A stretch of DNA of 64,000 nt from CAVVZJ01 sp963752755 (GTDB lineage Bacteria; Planctomycetota; Planctomycetia; Isosphaerales; Isosphaeraceae): the NCBI GenBank assembly GCA_963752755.1, contig CAVVZJ010000003.1, forward strand, positions 744,001 to 808,000. Direction: 5' to 3'. Positions 1 through 10,938 of the stretch are shown here, in pieces. Made by a program: the position numbers and the translations under genes. The notes under the pieces are model-generated. The model saw only the letters and a list, made by a program, of their open reading frames with translations. It made no database searches and was not told the origin of the DNA. Position 1 is the first letter of the stretch. Each line of letters starts with the position of its first letter.

Positions 1-2
1 TG

Positions 3-473
3 ATCGACCAGGAGGGGAAGCCGTTTTGCCTGGCCGACCGGAGGGGCAAAGCAGTGCTCGTTAGCTTCCTCTACACGACCTGCAGCGGCACCTGTCCGGC
101 GACGACCAGTCAGCTCGCGCGATTGCAGGGGGCGTTGAAGGAGGCCGGGCTCTGGGGAGACCGCATCGAGTTCGCCTCGATCACGCTCGATCCGGAGCGG
201 GACCGGCCCAACGTGCTCCGGTCGTATGCGTTCCTCTACGGCGCCGATCTGGCGGCCTGGCATTTCCTGACCGGCCAGCCGGAGGAGGTCCGCTCGGTGC
301 TCGACGCCTGGGACATGTGGGCCCGCGTGAGCGATCAAGGAGTGCTGGATCACCCGTCACGAGTCTTTCTCGTCGATCCGCAGGGGCGGCAGAGGGAGAT
401 TTACAGCCTGGAATTCCTCAAGCCGGAGGTGGTCGTCCGGGATGTGCGCTCGGTCCTGGGTACGGCGCGGTAG
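3..473 (+). CDS. SCO1/SenC family copper chaperone (5' end outside window)
   Basis: The C-terminal part of a thioredoxin-fold SCO1/SenC protein, which delivers copper to the CuA site of cytochrome c oxidase or acts as a thiol redox protein at the membrane. The frame is open from the window edge. The sequence reads GKPFCLADRRGKAVLVSFLY and then TTCSGTCP, which supplies the family's CxxxCP copper/thiol motif. A later His (DHPSRVFLVDPQG) sits where the third copper ligand is expected. The GTG at 54 is internal to the fold, so the true start lies upstream of the window. The next gene begins 156 bp downstream on the same strand. Family assignment is confident; substrate is inferred from the family. 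Confidence 0.9.
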   Translation: MDQEGKPFCLADRRGKAVLVSFLYTTCSGTCPATTSQLARLQGALKEAGLWGDRIEFASITLDPERDRPNVLRSYAFLYGADLAAWHFLTGQPEEVRSVLDAWDMWARVSDQGVLDHPSRVFLVDPQGRQREIYSLEFLKPEVVVRDVRSVLGTAR

Positions 474-629
474 TTGCTACAGGGATGTTCGCGACCGCTT
501 GAGTTCCGCACCAGGGCACGAGGACGTGGGCCGGGTTCTTCCCTTCGTGCAATTTCCGTTTCCTTTACGCCTTTGTGGTGGATCTTCCCTGCGCGACCCC
601 CAGGGTCCCGTCTCCCGAGCGAGCCAGCC

Positions 630-1562
630 ATGCCGATCGCGCCGGTGTCGCGTGCGTCGCGACTGTTCGTGATTCTCAACCCCTCGGCGGGGAGTTACCG
701 GGCCGGGGAGGTGCATGTCGCGCTGGAGCGACACTTCGCCTGCGATGACGGCACCTGCGACGTTCACCAGACCAGCGGCGCGGAGGATCTGGCTCGCCTC
801 GCCCGTGAGGCGGCCGGTCGTGGGTGCGACGTCGTCGTGGCGGCCGGTGGCGACGGCACGGTCTCGGCCGTGGCTGGCGGACTGGTCGGGACCGGGGCGA
901 GGCTCGGAATCCTGCCGATGGGCACGGGCAATGTCCTGGCCCGTGAGCTGGGACTGCCGCTGGCGCTGGAGGAGGCCGTCGCGTTACTCGCCGGCCCGCA
1001 CGCCACGACGGCCCTCGATGCCCTGAAGGTTGGCGATCGCTACTTCTTCACTCAGGTCGGCGTCGGCCTCGACGCCTTGATGATCCGGGGAACGCGGACG
1101 GAGCACAAGAAGCGGTTCGGACGGCTGGCTTATCTCTGGACGGCCTTCACGCAACTTCTGGGCTTCCGTCCTCGGCGGTTCACGATCCGCGTGGACGGCC
1201 GTCGCGAGCAACACCGGGCGAGTCAGGTGCTCGTGGCCAACAGCGGCACGCTCGGCCAGCCGCCCTTCCGCTGGGGACCAGATATCCGGCCCGACGACGG
1301 CCGGGCGAGCGTCTGCATCTTCCGTCCCCATACCTTGCTCGACTACACCCGGCTCGCCTGGAACTTTCTCCGCGGCCGGCACCGCGACGAGCCGAGCGTC
1401 CGCTACCGTACGGCCGGGCAGTCCGTCCGGATCGACTCCCGGCGCCCGCTCCCGGTCCAGGCCGACGGCGAGATCATCGGCCGCACGCCCGTCACCCTCG
1501 AAATCATCCCCGGCGCGGTGCGGGTCGTGGTGCCGCCCGACGGTCGTCCGGCGGAGCCCTGA
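630..1562 (+). CDS. YegS/diacylglycerol-kinase-like lipid kinase
   Basis: A 310-residue member of the DAGK catalytic-domain family (YegS/BmrU/LCB5-like), expected to phosphorylate a lipid such as diacylglycerol or phosphatidylglycerol using ATP. The family marks are NPSAGSYRAG near the N-terminus, the nucleotide loop AAGGDGTVSAVAGGL around residue 70, and GILPMGTGNVLARELGLP shortly after. The C-terminal half carries the usual beta-sandwich region ending in VQADGEIIGRTPVTLEI. The frame is open from 474, but ATG 630 is chosen because homology begins just after it (SRLFVILNPSAG). Cytosolic or membrane-associated; no signal peptide is seen. The exact lipid substrate cannot be read from sequence. 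Confidence 0.9.
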   Translation: MPIAPVSRASRLFVILNPSAGSYRAGEVHVALERHFACDDGTCDVHQTSGAEDLARLAREAAGRGCDVVVAAGGDGTVSAVAGGLVGTGARLGILPMGTGNVLARELGLPLALEEAVALLAGPHATTALDALKVGDRYFFTQVGVGLDALMIRGTRTEHKKRFGRLAYLWTAFTQLLGFRPRRFTIRVDGRREQHRASQVLVANSGTLGQPPFRWGPDIRPDDGRASVCIFRPHTLLDYTRLAWNFLRGRHRDEPSVRYRTAGQSVRIDSRRPLPVQADGEIIGRTPVTLEIIPGAVRVVVPPDGRPAEP

Positions 1563-1663
1563 GCGGCTCGCCGGAAAGCCGGCCACGGCCTCTCGGACCA
1601 CCTCGCAAGAACACCTCGGGTTCGGCCTGCCCATGAAAAGCCCCCCGCCATCGCCCCAATTTC

Positions 1664-1945
1664 GTGCTATAATTAACTGCGACTCCCTGGCAATCCGGCT
1701 GGCATCCCGTCCCTGCGTCCTGGCGAGGCATCGCGACAACGCGGCGCGTTCTCAGTGCCGAACGAACTTCAAACTGGGCAAAATCTTTTCGCAAGTCTTC
1801 GCCTCAAATAAAATTACAATCTGAAGTTCACCCTGATAAAAAGCGTCCTCTCTTCCTCTCGCCGACGTCCCGGGCGCGTCGCGACCGCGTCGCCAGGGCG
1901 TTCCGGCATCGTTCCGAGATTCTGATTGCAGTTAAACAAAGCCAT
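1664..1945 (+). promoter_or_regulatory. Conserved intergenic element, copy A (extended -10 plus leader-like block)
   Basis: Part of the 630-bp gap (1563-2192) between the lipid kinase and the metallophosphatase. It starts with an extended -10, GTGCTATAATT (TATAAT at 1668-1673). Shared blocks with copy B follow: CTGGCGAGGC, an ACTTCAAA-containing AT-rich stretch near 1770, AAGCGTCC at about 1842, CGTCGCC...CGTTCC, and GCAGTTAAA...AAAGC near 1930-1945. Copy B (42775-43065) keeps these in the same order with similar spacing. This could be a promoter with a structured leader, a small RNA gene, or an old repeat family. The 1946-2192 stretch holds further G/C-rich inverted segments but no gene. Confidence 0.55.
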
Positions 1946-2192
1946 CCCCGCCGTCCGGTCGGATCGCTCGCGCCGGTCCGCAGAGGCCCGGTCCGGGGTG
2001 GGCCCGGACCTTCCCGGATCGCCTCGGAGAGTGTCGCTGAGCTATCGGAGCAGCTTTGGCCGGAAAAAGCCGGAGAAGTTCTGGCTTTGCACATTTTCGC
2101 CAGGTTAATGTAAGGGAGATCGTCCCCGGCCACGCGGCAGCGTTGCCGCTTATCGATGGCCCGGGGGGCCTCCCGCCAGGAGACGCATCCCG

Positions 2193-4473
2193 ATGATCCG
2201 TCAAGCACGGCCGCGCCTCGGGCCCGGCATGGCGCTGGTGATTGTCCTCGTCAGCGGCGCCCTAGCGAAGGAAGAATCGGTCGAGCTCACCATCCTGCAA
2301 CTCAATGACGTGTACGAGATCACCCCGCTGAACGGCGGCGTCGTGGCCGGGCTGCGCGGGTCGCGACGCTCCGCAAGGAGATGGAGCGGAAGAATCCAGG
2401 ACACGTCCTGACCGTGATGTGCGGTGACTTCCTCAGTCCCTCGGCCCTCGGCTCGGCGGTGGTCGGCGACGGGCCGTTGAACGGGCGACAGATGGTCTGG
2501 ACTCTCAACGCGATGGGGCTCGACTACGCGGCGCTCGGCAACCACGAGTTCGACTACCCCACCGGCGACCCGATCCGACGCGCCATCGCGGAATCGGACT
2601 TCCGCTGGATCGCCAGCAACGTCACGATCCGAGGCCTGCCCGAGTATGCCAAGCCGAAGATCGTGGCGACGAAGGTCCACCAGATCGCGGTCAAGGGCCG
2701 GTCGGAGCCGCTCCGCGTCGGCCTCTTCGGCGTGACGTTTCATCCCGGCGCCGTCAAGAAGCAGGACGCGGCGAGCGCGACGAGCCGCGTCTTTCCCGAG
2801 AGTGACAAGCCGGCGGACCAGGCGAAGGTCTATGCCGAATTCCGCCCCCCGCTGGTCGCGGCGCGGGAGATGGTCGCGAAGCTCAAGCAGCAGAAAGCCG
2901 ACGTGATCATCGCCCTGACTCACCTGAACCTGCAATGGGACCCCCAGGAGCAGGGCGATCCCTACAAGGTGCCCGACGAGGCACTGGCCAGGGAACCCGG
3001 CATCGACCTGATTCTCGGCGGGCACGAGCACGCCAACAACTTCCGGATCAGGATGGACGGGCGGGACCTCCCGCCGATCTTCAAGGCGGACGCGAACGCG
3101 CGCACCGTCTTCGTCCACCACCTCCACTTCCGCTACGACCCCGACCAGCCGGAGACCCCGGCCCAGCTCGTCCGGATCGACTCCGAACAAAGGCCGATCA
3201 CCAACTCGATCGACAAGGACCCGGCGACCGACGCCGTTGCCGAAGCCTGGTTTCGCGGGGCCTGGAAGACTTCCGGCGGAAGTATCAGGGCAAGGACCCG
3301 CTCCGGCCCATCGGCCAGATCGCCCACAGCCTGGATGGCCGAGATGAAAGCGTCCGCTCCGGGCGAACGGGGCTCACCTCGCTTCTCGCCCAGGCGATCC
3401 GCGAGGAAATGAAACACCAGAACGCAGCGGTCTTGCCGCGGTTCGTGATCTTCAACAGCGGTACGGTCCGGATCGACGACGTGATTCCCGCCGGGCCGAT
3501 CTCGACCTACGACACGATCCGGATCTTGCCCTACGGCGGCGAGTTTTACTGCGAGTCGATGCGCGGGCGGGTCCTCCGCGACCTGATCATCCGGGCGACC
3601 CAGCCCGAACTGTACGGCAAGGGCGGGTTCCTCCAGCATTTCGACGTCTCGGCCGAGCCTGACGCCGACGGCCTGCTCCCCACGATCGACCTGGCGACAC
3701 TCGACACCGACGAGACGTTCCCCGTCGCCTTCAACTCCTACCTGCTCAAGGAGGGCGGGACCGACGCCCTGAACCTGGCCACGAAGCTGGACGCGGCCCG
3801 CGCCAAGGAACTGGGGGCGAAGGAGGGCCAGTCATACGCCCAGGCAGCCGGCTTCGAGCCCGACCCCGAGAAGCTCGACAAGGCCGGCGACCTCCGCAAG
3901 GCGCTGATCGACCATTTCGAGGCGGGTCCGCAGCCGCCAGATTCGGGAGCCGCCGGCTCATCGGCCGTCCCCGCCCCGCCGCCCACGATCATCAACAACA
4001 ACATCCCGGCACCGTCCGAGAACCCGACGCTCGCCCAGGCGATCCTGACCGGACTCACTGACTTGAAGTCGGTCATCGCCCATATGCCGCAACGTCCCGA
4101 TCCCGCACCCGCCACTTCGCCCAACTCTCGCGGTGATCTCACTAACAACATTACCTTCCAGAATCCTCCCCCGCCGGAGCCGCCCGCGAAGCCCCCTGAG
4201 CATCGTGATGACGACCGCCTCAAGGCCCCCGACAACAACAGTCCCGAGCACCCCAGCCGCAAAGCGATGAGCGCCCTTGACTGGGTCGAGATCCTCGGCG
4301 AGTTCCTCGATCGACTGACGGCGGCCGTTGCCCTCGTGCTTGCTGCCTACGTCTTCTTCACCCGGAAGGCGGCCGATCGTCGGGAGGAGATGTTCGTTGC
4401 GCTTAATCGGCCTCAGCGACCGGAAGCCACCTCCGCGGCAGCCACCTCTACGGGGAACCAGCCCGGTCCGTGA
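2193..4473 (+). pseudogene. 5'-nucleotidase-type metallophosphatase with C-terminal membrane anchor, two frameshifts
   Basis: A UshA/5'-nucleotidase-like protein of about 760 residues if both shifts are repaired. The N-terminus has a signal peptide (MALVIVLVSGALA) followed by ILQLNDVYEITPL. The next frame carries GDFLSPS, the metal/phosphate motif GNHEFDYP, and ILGGHEHAN. The last frame carries the C-terminal nucleotidase domain (FNSGTVRIDD...ILPYGG), a long Pro/Asn-rich linker and a transmembrane helix (LTAAVALVLAAYVFF) near the end. Reading changes frame near 2350 and near 3258, each consistent with one missing base. Expected role is extracytoplasmic hydrolysis of nucleotides or other phosphoesters. 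It lies downstream of conserved element A. It may be a true pseudogene or an intact gene with sequence errors. Confidence 0.75.
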
Positions 4474-4609
4474 GGATCTTCCCGCCCCGTGACAGCGATT
4501 ATCCGTTCCCCCCGCCAGGAGCCAACGAGGTGAGATCAGGTGCCGAAGGCTCCATGCCCCTGGCCGGTTCGTCGCGGCCGCGTCCTTGCGCCCTCCGCGG
4601 ATCGCCTGG

Positions 4610-5585
4610 TTAGCAGAACGGCCTCAAGGCCCGTCGCATCTCGGTGGCGTTGGGGTAGCGTTCCTCGGGCTCGCGGGCGAGGCAGCGGTCGAAGACGGCG
4701 GCCAGGGCGGGCGGAGACGTCGGGGCGGCGGTCGCGGATCGGCACGGGGGGCTCTTCCAGGAGCGTGCGGATCAGGTCGCCGCCCTCGCTGACCTCGTCG
4801 TAGATGTACTGGCCCGTGATCAGGAAATAGAGCGTCGCGGCGGTGGCGTAGAGGTCGCCGGAGGGGAGGACCTTCTTGAAGTCGAGCATCTGCTCGGGCG
4901 GCATGAACGGGATCGTCCCGCGCATCTCGCCGGAGAAGGTCAGGCCGGAGAGGCCGATCGAGCGGAAGCTCTTGGCCAGGCCGAAGTCGGAGATCTTGGC
5001 GACGAGGCCGGCGTCGCCGCGGCCGATCAGGATGTTCTCGGGCTTGATGTCGCGATGGACGAAGCCGCGGGCGTGGGCGTGTTCGAGTCCCTTGAGCACC
5101 TGGTACGCCATCCGGCAAGCCTGGTTGATCGGGTAGGTCCCCGGGTCGGCCTGGGCCAGGGCCTCCAGGTTGCTTCCGGCGATGTACTCCATCGCGAACC
5201 AGAACTGGCCGCGGGTCGTCCCCTGCTCGTAGAACTCGACGATGTTGGGGTGCTTCAACTGGCTGACGACCGACATCTCGCGGAGGAAGCGATCGATGGC
5301 CGAGCGGGTGGCGGCCGTCTCGGGCGCGATCAGCTTCAGGGCGACCTTACGGCCGGTCGAGTTGTGCTGAGCGAGGTACACAACGCCCATCGCGCCGCGG
5401 CCCAGCTCGCGGAGGGTGGTGTAGTGGGGCACGGGCTGGGGGGTCAGGTCGACCTCGGCGCGGCAGCGGTCGCAGAGCCAGTGGATCGTGTCGCGACGCA
5501 TGTCGGGGTCGGTGCCGGCGGCCACGTCGATGCCGGCCGGGGCCGGGTTGCCGCAACTGGCGCAGGCGATCGTCAGGCCGGTCAT
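4610..5585 (-). CDS. Serine/threonine protein kinase (frameshift near C-terminus)
   Basis: A Hanks-type kinase. A short zinc-finger-like N-terminus (CASCG ... CDRC) precedes the catalytic domain: glycine loop GRGAMGVVYLAQ, ATP-binding Lys in VALKLI, catalytic loop HRDIKPENIL, DFG in SDFGLAKSF, and the PPEQM activation segment. No transmembrane helix is seen, so it is probably soluble. The start ATG overlaps the stop of the FHA gene (TGATG), indicating translational coupling. In the main frame the end degenerates after RRPDVS and would run to 4536. A one-base shift near 4716 restores a normal kinase tail (AAVFDRCLAREPEERYPNAT) ending at TAA 4610-4612. Substrates are unknown. Confidence 0.85.
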
Positions 5586-5974
5586 CACGGCCGCCTCGGA
5601 CGTCTCCTTGTCCGCCAGACCCACGCCCGGCCCGGCGTGCGGTCCAGGCGAGGCCCGAGTCTCGCGAGCCGGGCAAGCCCTTCGACCCGGACGAGGAAGA
5701 TGCTCTGACCGGCCGCGATCCGGTCGCCCGTGCCCAGGCGGGCCCGCTGCACCTGCCGATCGTTGACGAACGTGCCGTTGGTGCTGCCCAGGTCCCTCAG
5801 CTCGCAGCGCGGGGGGTTGATCTCGATGAGGAAGTGATCGCGCGAGAGCGCCGGGTCTTCCGGCATCGAGCAATGGACGAACCGCGAACGGCCCACGATG
5901 AACGTATCGTGGCGGTCAAAGACATACGACCGGCCCTTCCGCGGGCCTTGCAGGACATCCAAGATAACTCGCAT
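5585..5974 (-). CDS. FHA-domain protein coupled to Ser/Thr kinase
   Basis: A 129-residue protein that is almost entirely one forkhead-associated domain, a phosphothreonine-binding module. Visible marks are the VGRS strand, the LSRDHFLIE segment and DLGSTNGTFVND, the classical FHA signature. The start ATG at 5974 has GAGGA just upstream, and a TATAAT lies 44 bp further on the same strand. Its stop overlaps the kinase start by one base (TGATG), so the pair is likely made together, with the FHA protein acting as adaptor or substrate recruiter. The downstream partner is seen; the functional partnership is inferred. Confidence 0.88.
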   Translation of the reverse strand: MRVILDVLQGPRKGRSYVFDRHDTFIVGRSRFVHCSMPEDPALSRDHFLIEINPPRCELRDLGSTNGTFVNDRQVQRARLGTGDRIAAGQSIFLVRVEGLARLARLGPRLDRTPGRAWVWRTRRRPRRP

Positions 5975-6017
5975 GATTCCTCGGGGCGACGTGCTCGACG
6001 TGGGCATGCGGCCTCGT

Positions 6018-6023
6018 ATTATA
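6018..6023 (-). promoter_or_regulatory. Likely -10 box of the FHA-kinase operon
   Basis: On the minus strand this reads TATAAT inside ACGTATATAATACG, 44 bp upstream of the FHA start. The surrounding bases are nearly palindromic. No convincing -35 hexamer is seen at 16-18 bp. Confidence 0.45.
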
Positions 6024-6123
6024 TACGTTCGGTCGGGGCGGAAGGTACCGCGCGCACCGTTCGAAGTTTCAAAATCCTCATGTTTTCTCGGCCACGGCAA
6101 TTGATGCGAGGGAACCTGAACGC

Positions 6124-7051
6124 ATGGACGACATCGTTGCGCTGGGTTCGATCGTGGCGCCCGAGGTGGCGGAGGCCCTGGACGGCCGGGCATGCGGTGG
6201 TGGCCCTGGAATCGACCCTGATCGCCCACGGCCTGCCCTCGGCCGGAGAACCTGGAGACGGCCCGCGTCGCCGAGTCGGCGGTGCGCGGGGCCGGGGCGG
6301 TTCCGGCGACGATCGCCGTGCTGGGCGGTCGGGTCCGGATCGGCCTGAGACGGCGAGGAACTCGAACGCCTCGCCGGTCCGGGTCCGTTCGTCAAGGCGG
6401 GCCGTCGCGACCTGGCGCCGGTCCTCGCCCGGGGCCTCGACGCGGCGACGACCGTCTCGGCCACGCTCTTGCTCGCCCGCCGGGCCGGCCTGGGCGTGAT
6501 GGCGACCGGCGGGCTGGGCGGGGTCCACCGGGCGGCGCTCGCAGAGCTTCGACGTCTCGGCCGACCTCGACGAGCTGGCCCGCGCCGACGGCCGGCTCGT
6601 GGTCTGCTCCGGGGTCAAGTCGATCCTCGACATCCCGGCGACGCTCGAAGCGCTGGAGACCCGCGGCGTGCCGGTGCTCGGCTACCGCACGGCCGACTTC
6701 CCCGCGTTCACGACCGTCACCAGCGGCCAGTCGCTCGAATGGCGGGTCGAGACGCCGGCCGAGGCGGCGGCGGTCGTCCGTTCGCACCGGCTCCCTGGGG
6801 CTTCCCGGCGCGGTCGTGCTGGCGCAGCCGGTCGCGGCCGAGGTGGCGGTCGCGGCCGATCAGATGGAAACGGCCCTCGCCTCCGCCCTGGCCGAGGCCG
6901 GGCCCGCGGCCTCTCGGGCAAGGCGATCACGCCTTTCCTGCTCGACGCCGTCCGCCGCGCCACCGGCGGCCGGAGCCTGGCGGCCAACCGCGCCTTGATC
7001 GTCGCCAACGCCCGGCTCGCCGCTGAGGTGGCCGTGGCGATCCGGTCCTGA
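6124..7051 (+). pseudogene. psuG: Pseudouridine-5'-phosphate glycosidase, multiply frameshifted
   Basis: Segments in all three forward frames together reproduce a PsuG/IndA protein of about 305 residues. In order they are APEVAEAL, VVALESTLIAHGLP, ENLETARVAESAV, AGAVPATIAVLGGRVRIGL, AATTVSATLLLARRAG, ATGGLGGVHR, CSGVKSILDIPATLEALETR, LGYRTADFPAF, PGAVVLAQPV and GKAITPFLLDAVRRATGGRS. PsuG cleaves pseudouridine 5'-phosphate to uracil and ribose 5-phosphate. Joining the parts needs shifts near 6190, 6245, 6348, 6548, 6785 and 6905. With six indels in 930 bp it is either a recent pseudogene or very poor local sequence. No nonsense codon is needed to explain the breaks, and protein-level similarity is still high, which points to a recent or artefactual origin. 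Confidence 0.85.
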
Positions 7052-7169
7052 GCGGGACGGATCGTCCGGGTCGACGGGTGACCGGCCGCGGGGTTTTGGG
7101 AGTCGCCTCACCCAAAAGCCCCGCATGCCCAAAGCTTATACAAGAATGAAGTCAACTGTTCGGTGACTC

Positions 7170-8865
7170 TCAGGGTTTCGCGGGGCCGAGGTTGCCGAGC
7201 CGGAAGGTTTTGAGGATGGCCTCAACCTCGTCGCGGAAAGTGGCGGCGCGGTCCTGGGCAGTGACGGCCTCGGCGGTCAGGGCGGCGTTGCGGCCGAAGA
7301 GCAGGAGGTAGCCGTCGAAGTGGAGCCGCTGGGGGAGCTGACCGGCGGCGGGGTTGGTGGCGGCAGCGTTTGGATTGGGCGTCAGGGCAGCCTCGACACG
7401 GCGGACCTCCATGCCGGGCCACTGAGCGGCGGGCAAGGTGATCGGCTGGGTGGAGCGGACCTCAAAGCCGTACTGGCGATGCTTCTCGAAGAAGCCGGGG
7501 AAGACGGTGTCGGCCCGGGGCTGCTGGTCGTCGAAGAAGGCCAGCACGAGCGAGTCCGGGCGTTCGGCGGCGGGGCCGGCCATCTTGCGAAGGGCCACCA
7601 GGTTATGGAGTCCAACCTCATAATCGTGCGAGTATTCCTGCGGGTAGCGGACGGAGAAGCGGCCCTCCAGATCCACGTAGGTCAGCCAGGAGTTCTCGGG
7701 CGTGGGCTGGGGAGGGGTCGCGGGTTGATCGAGGGCTGGCCCGTCGCCGGGCCAGCGGCGCTGGAGGATCAACTCGCGACGGGTCGAGCCCCCGAGTGGT
7801 CCTTCGGCACCCTGGCGGGGCACGGTCGTCACCTGGGCCAGTCGGACCTTGCTGATGCCGCCGTGGCCATCGACCGGGGCGTCGGCCGCGACCGGCGCCG
7901 CGGCGGCCGCGCCGGCCGACGGGGCGGGGGTGAACGTGAACTCGACCTGGGCGTTGAGCTGTGTCGGTCCTTGCCGCGTGACGACCTGGCCGCTGAGGTC
8001 GATGATGGCGACCTGCTCGCCGCCGGTGCCGGCCTCCGCGGGCCGGACATCGGCAAGTTTGGCCCGCACGTTGGCCTGGGCGACCGGCTCGGTGAGCAAC
8101 GCCGAGAGCCCACGACGATCGAGGGGCCAGACGTCATAGAGCTGTACGGGGAACTCGGGCAGCAGGTAGGAGAGGTCGGAGACCATCGGGTTGCCCTTCG
8201 CGAACTGATATTCCTGCTCCAGGATCGACCGCGCAGGGGTCAACGAGAGGATGCGTGGGCGCGCTGCCGGGCAAGGACTCGAACCAGACGGTCAGGTCGG
8301 CCATCAAAGGCGCGGTGCCCGCCTTCGCCCAGGGGTTCGGATCGACCCGGGCGGCCTCGTAGCGGCGGACCAGGACCGAGACCATTCGGTCGTCGCCAGG
8401 GCCAACCTCGACCGGCCGCTCGGTGAACCGGGCCTGACGGACGGTGACCTGGCTGGTGGGTGCCCCCTGAGCCTGGTCGCGAGATTCGGTGACGGTCTCG
8501 CGAAAGGCGACCTGATACTGGGTCAGGCCGCGGTCGGCCTCACCGTCGCGGGCGGAGTAGGTCTCGACCAGAAGGTAGCGAGTCGTCAGGTCCCGCGCCG
8601 GGGCCTGGGCGGGCTCGGTGCCGGGACGGGGCGTCGCGGTGTCGGCGGCCGGCGCCGGGGCCGTGAAGGGATCGGTGGCTGGAGCCTGCGCGGGCTCTGC
8701 GGTGGGGCGGGGACGGAAGGGCAGAGGGGATGGTGCCGGCGGCACCTGCTGGGCCATCGCGACCTGGGCCGTGGCCAGGACCGCCCAGGTCAGGCCGATC
8801 CCGGTCAGGCTCCAGGTCCATCGGCCGATCGGGCGGGGTCCTCGTGATCGTGCAGGAGCGGGCAT
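7170..8865 (-). CDS. Secreted protein of unknown function (one frameshift)
   Basis: About 565 residues if one shift near 8257 is repaired. ATG 8865 is preceded by GGGAGG and opens a long signal peptide (WSLTGIGLTWAVLATAQVAMA). A low-complexity Pro/Ala/Thr linker follows (about residues 35-85), then an unrecognised domain beginning TTRYLLVETYSARDGEAD. The second frame continues ILEQEYQFAKGNPMVSDLSY and ends with a region (SWLTYVDLEGRFSVRYP) resembling the small domain seen in proteins that assess a Gaussian-like fit or lipoprotein-type folds. That resemblance is weak, and I do not recognise the family. It follows another secreted protein on the same strand (68 bp gap), so the two probably form an operon of exported proteins. 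Confidence 0.6.
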
Positions 8866-8933
8866 CAGCGGGCCTCCCTCTGCGAATCGTTGCGGTTGAA
8901 GCTTGGTTTGAGGGCCAGCGTTGCGAACCAGGC

Positions 8934-10304
8934 TCAGCGGCTGTCGTTCCCGGCTGGAGCCTTCCACTCCAGAGAGCCGACCATCCTCAGATCCTGGTCG
9001 CCGAAGCGCGTCTCCAGGGCCCGGGTCAGCGTGAAGACAGCGTAGAGCTGGTCGCCCTCGGGGCCGGCGATCAGATAATAATACCAGAGCGGGACATCGC
9101 CCTCCTCCTGCTCGGGTCCTTCGACCGCCACCTTGTAGCGGAAGCCGCCCCCCTCCGCCCCGCCGACCTCGCCCGCGCCGATGATCGGCGTCGAAGTTCT
9201 TGCCGAGGCTGCGACGGATGTCGTCGCGGAACTGGCCGAGATCCTGGTGGCGACCGCGGCCGGCATTGGGGGCGAGGGCCAGGTCGCACTGAGCGACCGG
9301 CTCGCCGGCGTCGATCCGCTTCAGGACGACGCGGCGGGTGTCCTCGAAGGCGATGTGCCAGAGACGGTCGTGCAGGATGCGGTACTGCCCGCCCGACGGT
9401 GCGTAGAGGAGCAATTCGCGGTGCGGCTCGACCTCCAGCGGCAGGTCTTTCAACGCGTCGTCGGAAAGCTCGGCCGGGGCCTCGATCGGCGTCCGATCCA
9501 CCGTCAACGTGCTCTTGGCCTCGATCGCCGACTCGACGTAACCCTTCTTCCGCGACTCGTCCCGCTTCAGGTCCAGGCGGCGGATCAGGTCGGCCTTGCG
9601 GTCGAAGACGAGGCTGGCCGTCGAACCGGATCGTCCCCTCCCCACCCCGAACTGCGCCGCGGACCTCGCCGGAGAGCGTGATCCGGGCCTCGGCCTCGTC
9701 GAGCCGGGCCAGCTTGGCCTTCAACGTCTGCGATGCCAGGGCCTCGTACTCGCTAAGCACTCGGGCCACCTCGGGGCCGACGGCCCAGGTGTCGCCAACC
9801 GAGACCGGCTTCGTCGGTAACAAGGCCGCCAGCACAAGCGGGTCGCCGGGGCTCTGCAGGAGGTCCAGCTCCGACCGTAGTAAGGGTCCACCGGCGCTGA
9901 CCGTGACCACGCCTTCCGGCCGACGCTCGGCGATCAGAAGCGTCACCTCGGGACGGACCTTCACGCTCATCGACTGCCCTTCGCCGCGGAAGAAGTCGAT
10001 CTCGGCGGTAGCCCGCTCGACCCTCCGCACCACCTTGCGCACCGCGCCACCCGGACCCGCTCGCCGCGACCCGTTCGAGGAAGTCGAGGTGCGTCTCGAC
10101 CTTGAAGGGCAACGGCTTGCCCTTCGCCTCGTAGTCCGGTCGCGTGCCCTCAGCCGCGAGCGTGACAGCAACGCGCGTCGCCCGACCGATCGGGGCCGAC
10201 TCCCGGAGTGTGACCGCCCCCTCCTCAACGGCCGCGGGTGCTGTTTCTGCAAGCGTCAGTCCGACAAGCAGCCCAATCATCCCGGCCACCTTGATTGTTC
10301 TCAT
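8934..10304 (-). pseudogene. Secreted protein of unknown function, three frameshifts
   Basis: ATG 10304 has GGAGG five bases upstream and begins a signal peptide (VAGMIGLLVGLTLAETAPA). The mature protein moves through three frames (changes near 10060, 9635 and 9190, each like one inserted base). Pieces read VAVTLAAEGTRPDYEAKGKP, SVKVRPEVTLLIAERRPEGV, VSVGDTWAVGPEVARVLSEY, ITLSGEVRGAV, SLVFDRKADLIRRLDLKRDE, and finally FRYKVAVEGPEQEEGDVPLW then YYYLIAGPEGDQ, ending LEWKAPAGNDSR. The layout (KVGDTW-like motif, then a beta-rich body) suggests an extracytoplasmic beta-structured protein, but no function can be named. It is upstream of, and co-oriented with, the 8865-7170 gene. Confidence 0.55.
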
Positions 10305-10938
10305 GGATCCCTCCAAGCGACCGCGTCGATTTTTTTCCGCCCCGTCGGCCGTTTGCTTGCACTTTCTGCCAGGGATGAGGGCGTTTTCTTCCTAGAAGGA
10401 CGGCCGCATGCGCCCGACGAGACCAGATTTCTGTTGTCGCAGAGCACGGAGCTGATGCAAGGCGCGTCCTCGAGGTCGGTCCGGCTGGGCCCTTCTCAAC
10501 ACCCTAGTCCTGACCCGTTGGGCCGTCAACGGCGTTGGAGTCGTCACGCGAGCTGGCCGGAATCGTATTGGGAGCGAAGAGATTGGGGAGAGATCGGGTC
10601 CCCCGCCGATCAGAGGAGGATCGGTTTCGGAGCGTCGGGCGGAGCGAGACCGGACCAGGACCTGAAATTTCGCTCAGGTCGCGCGATTTTTGCCGACCCT
10701 CGGGTATTCGGATTGCGTACAGTGGGGGTTGAACCCGGTCAAGCCCTCAGGCGTCTAAAGGGCCGACTGGACGACCGCGGAATAACGGCCGCAAGACCAC
10801 GAATTCCCTCGGGGAGAAATGATCGAGGTCGTTGAATTATTCAGGACGTCGGTCGGGCGAGACGGGCGTTTTCGATTGTCCAGATAACAGGAACATTGTC
10901 TCTTGACCGGAGTGGGTCCGGTCGGGAGGACCTCGGCG
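10305..10938. other. Intergenic region upstream of the sigma-factor gene
   Basis: Divergent spacer of 634 bp between a minus-strand secreted-protein gene and the plus-strand sigma gene. I see no supported ORF, tRNA or clear hairpin. An AT-richer patch lies at 10825-10905, where a promoter for the sigma gene would be expected, but no consensus -35/-10 pair can be defended. Confidence 0.4.

Noticed and set aside
4624..5118. Arg/Pro-rich 164-codon frame within the kinase
   Set aside because: Out-of-frame reading of the kinase; catalytic motifs are in the adjacent frame.
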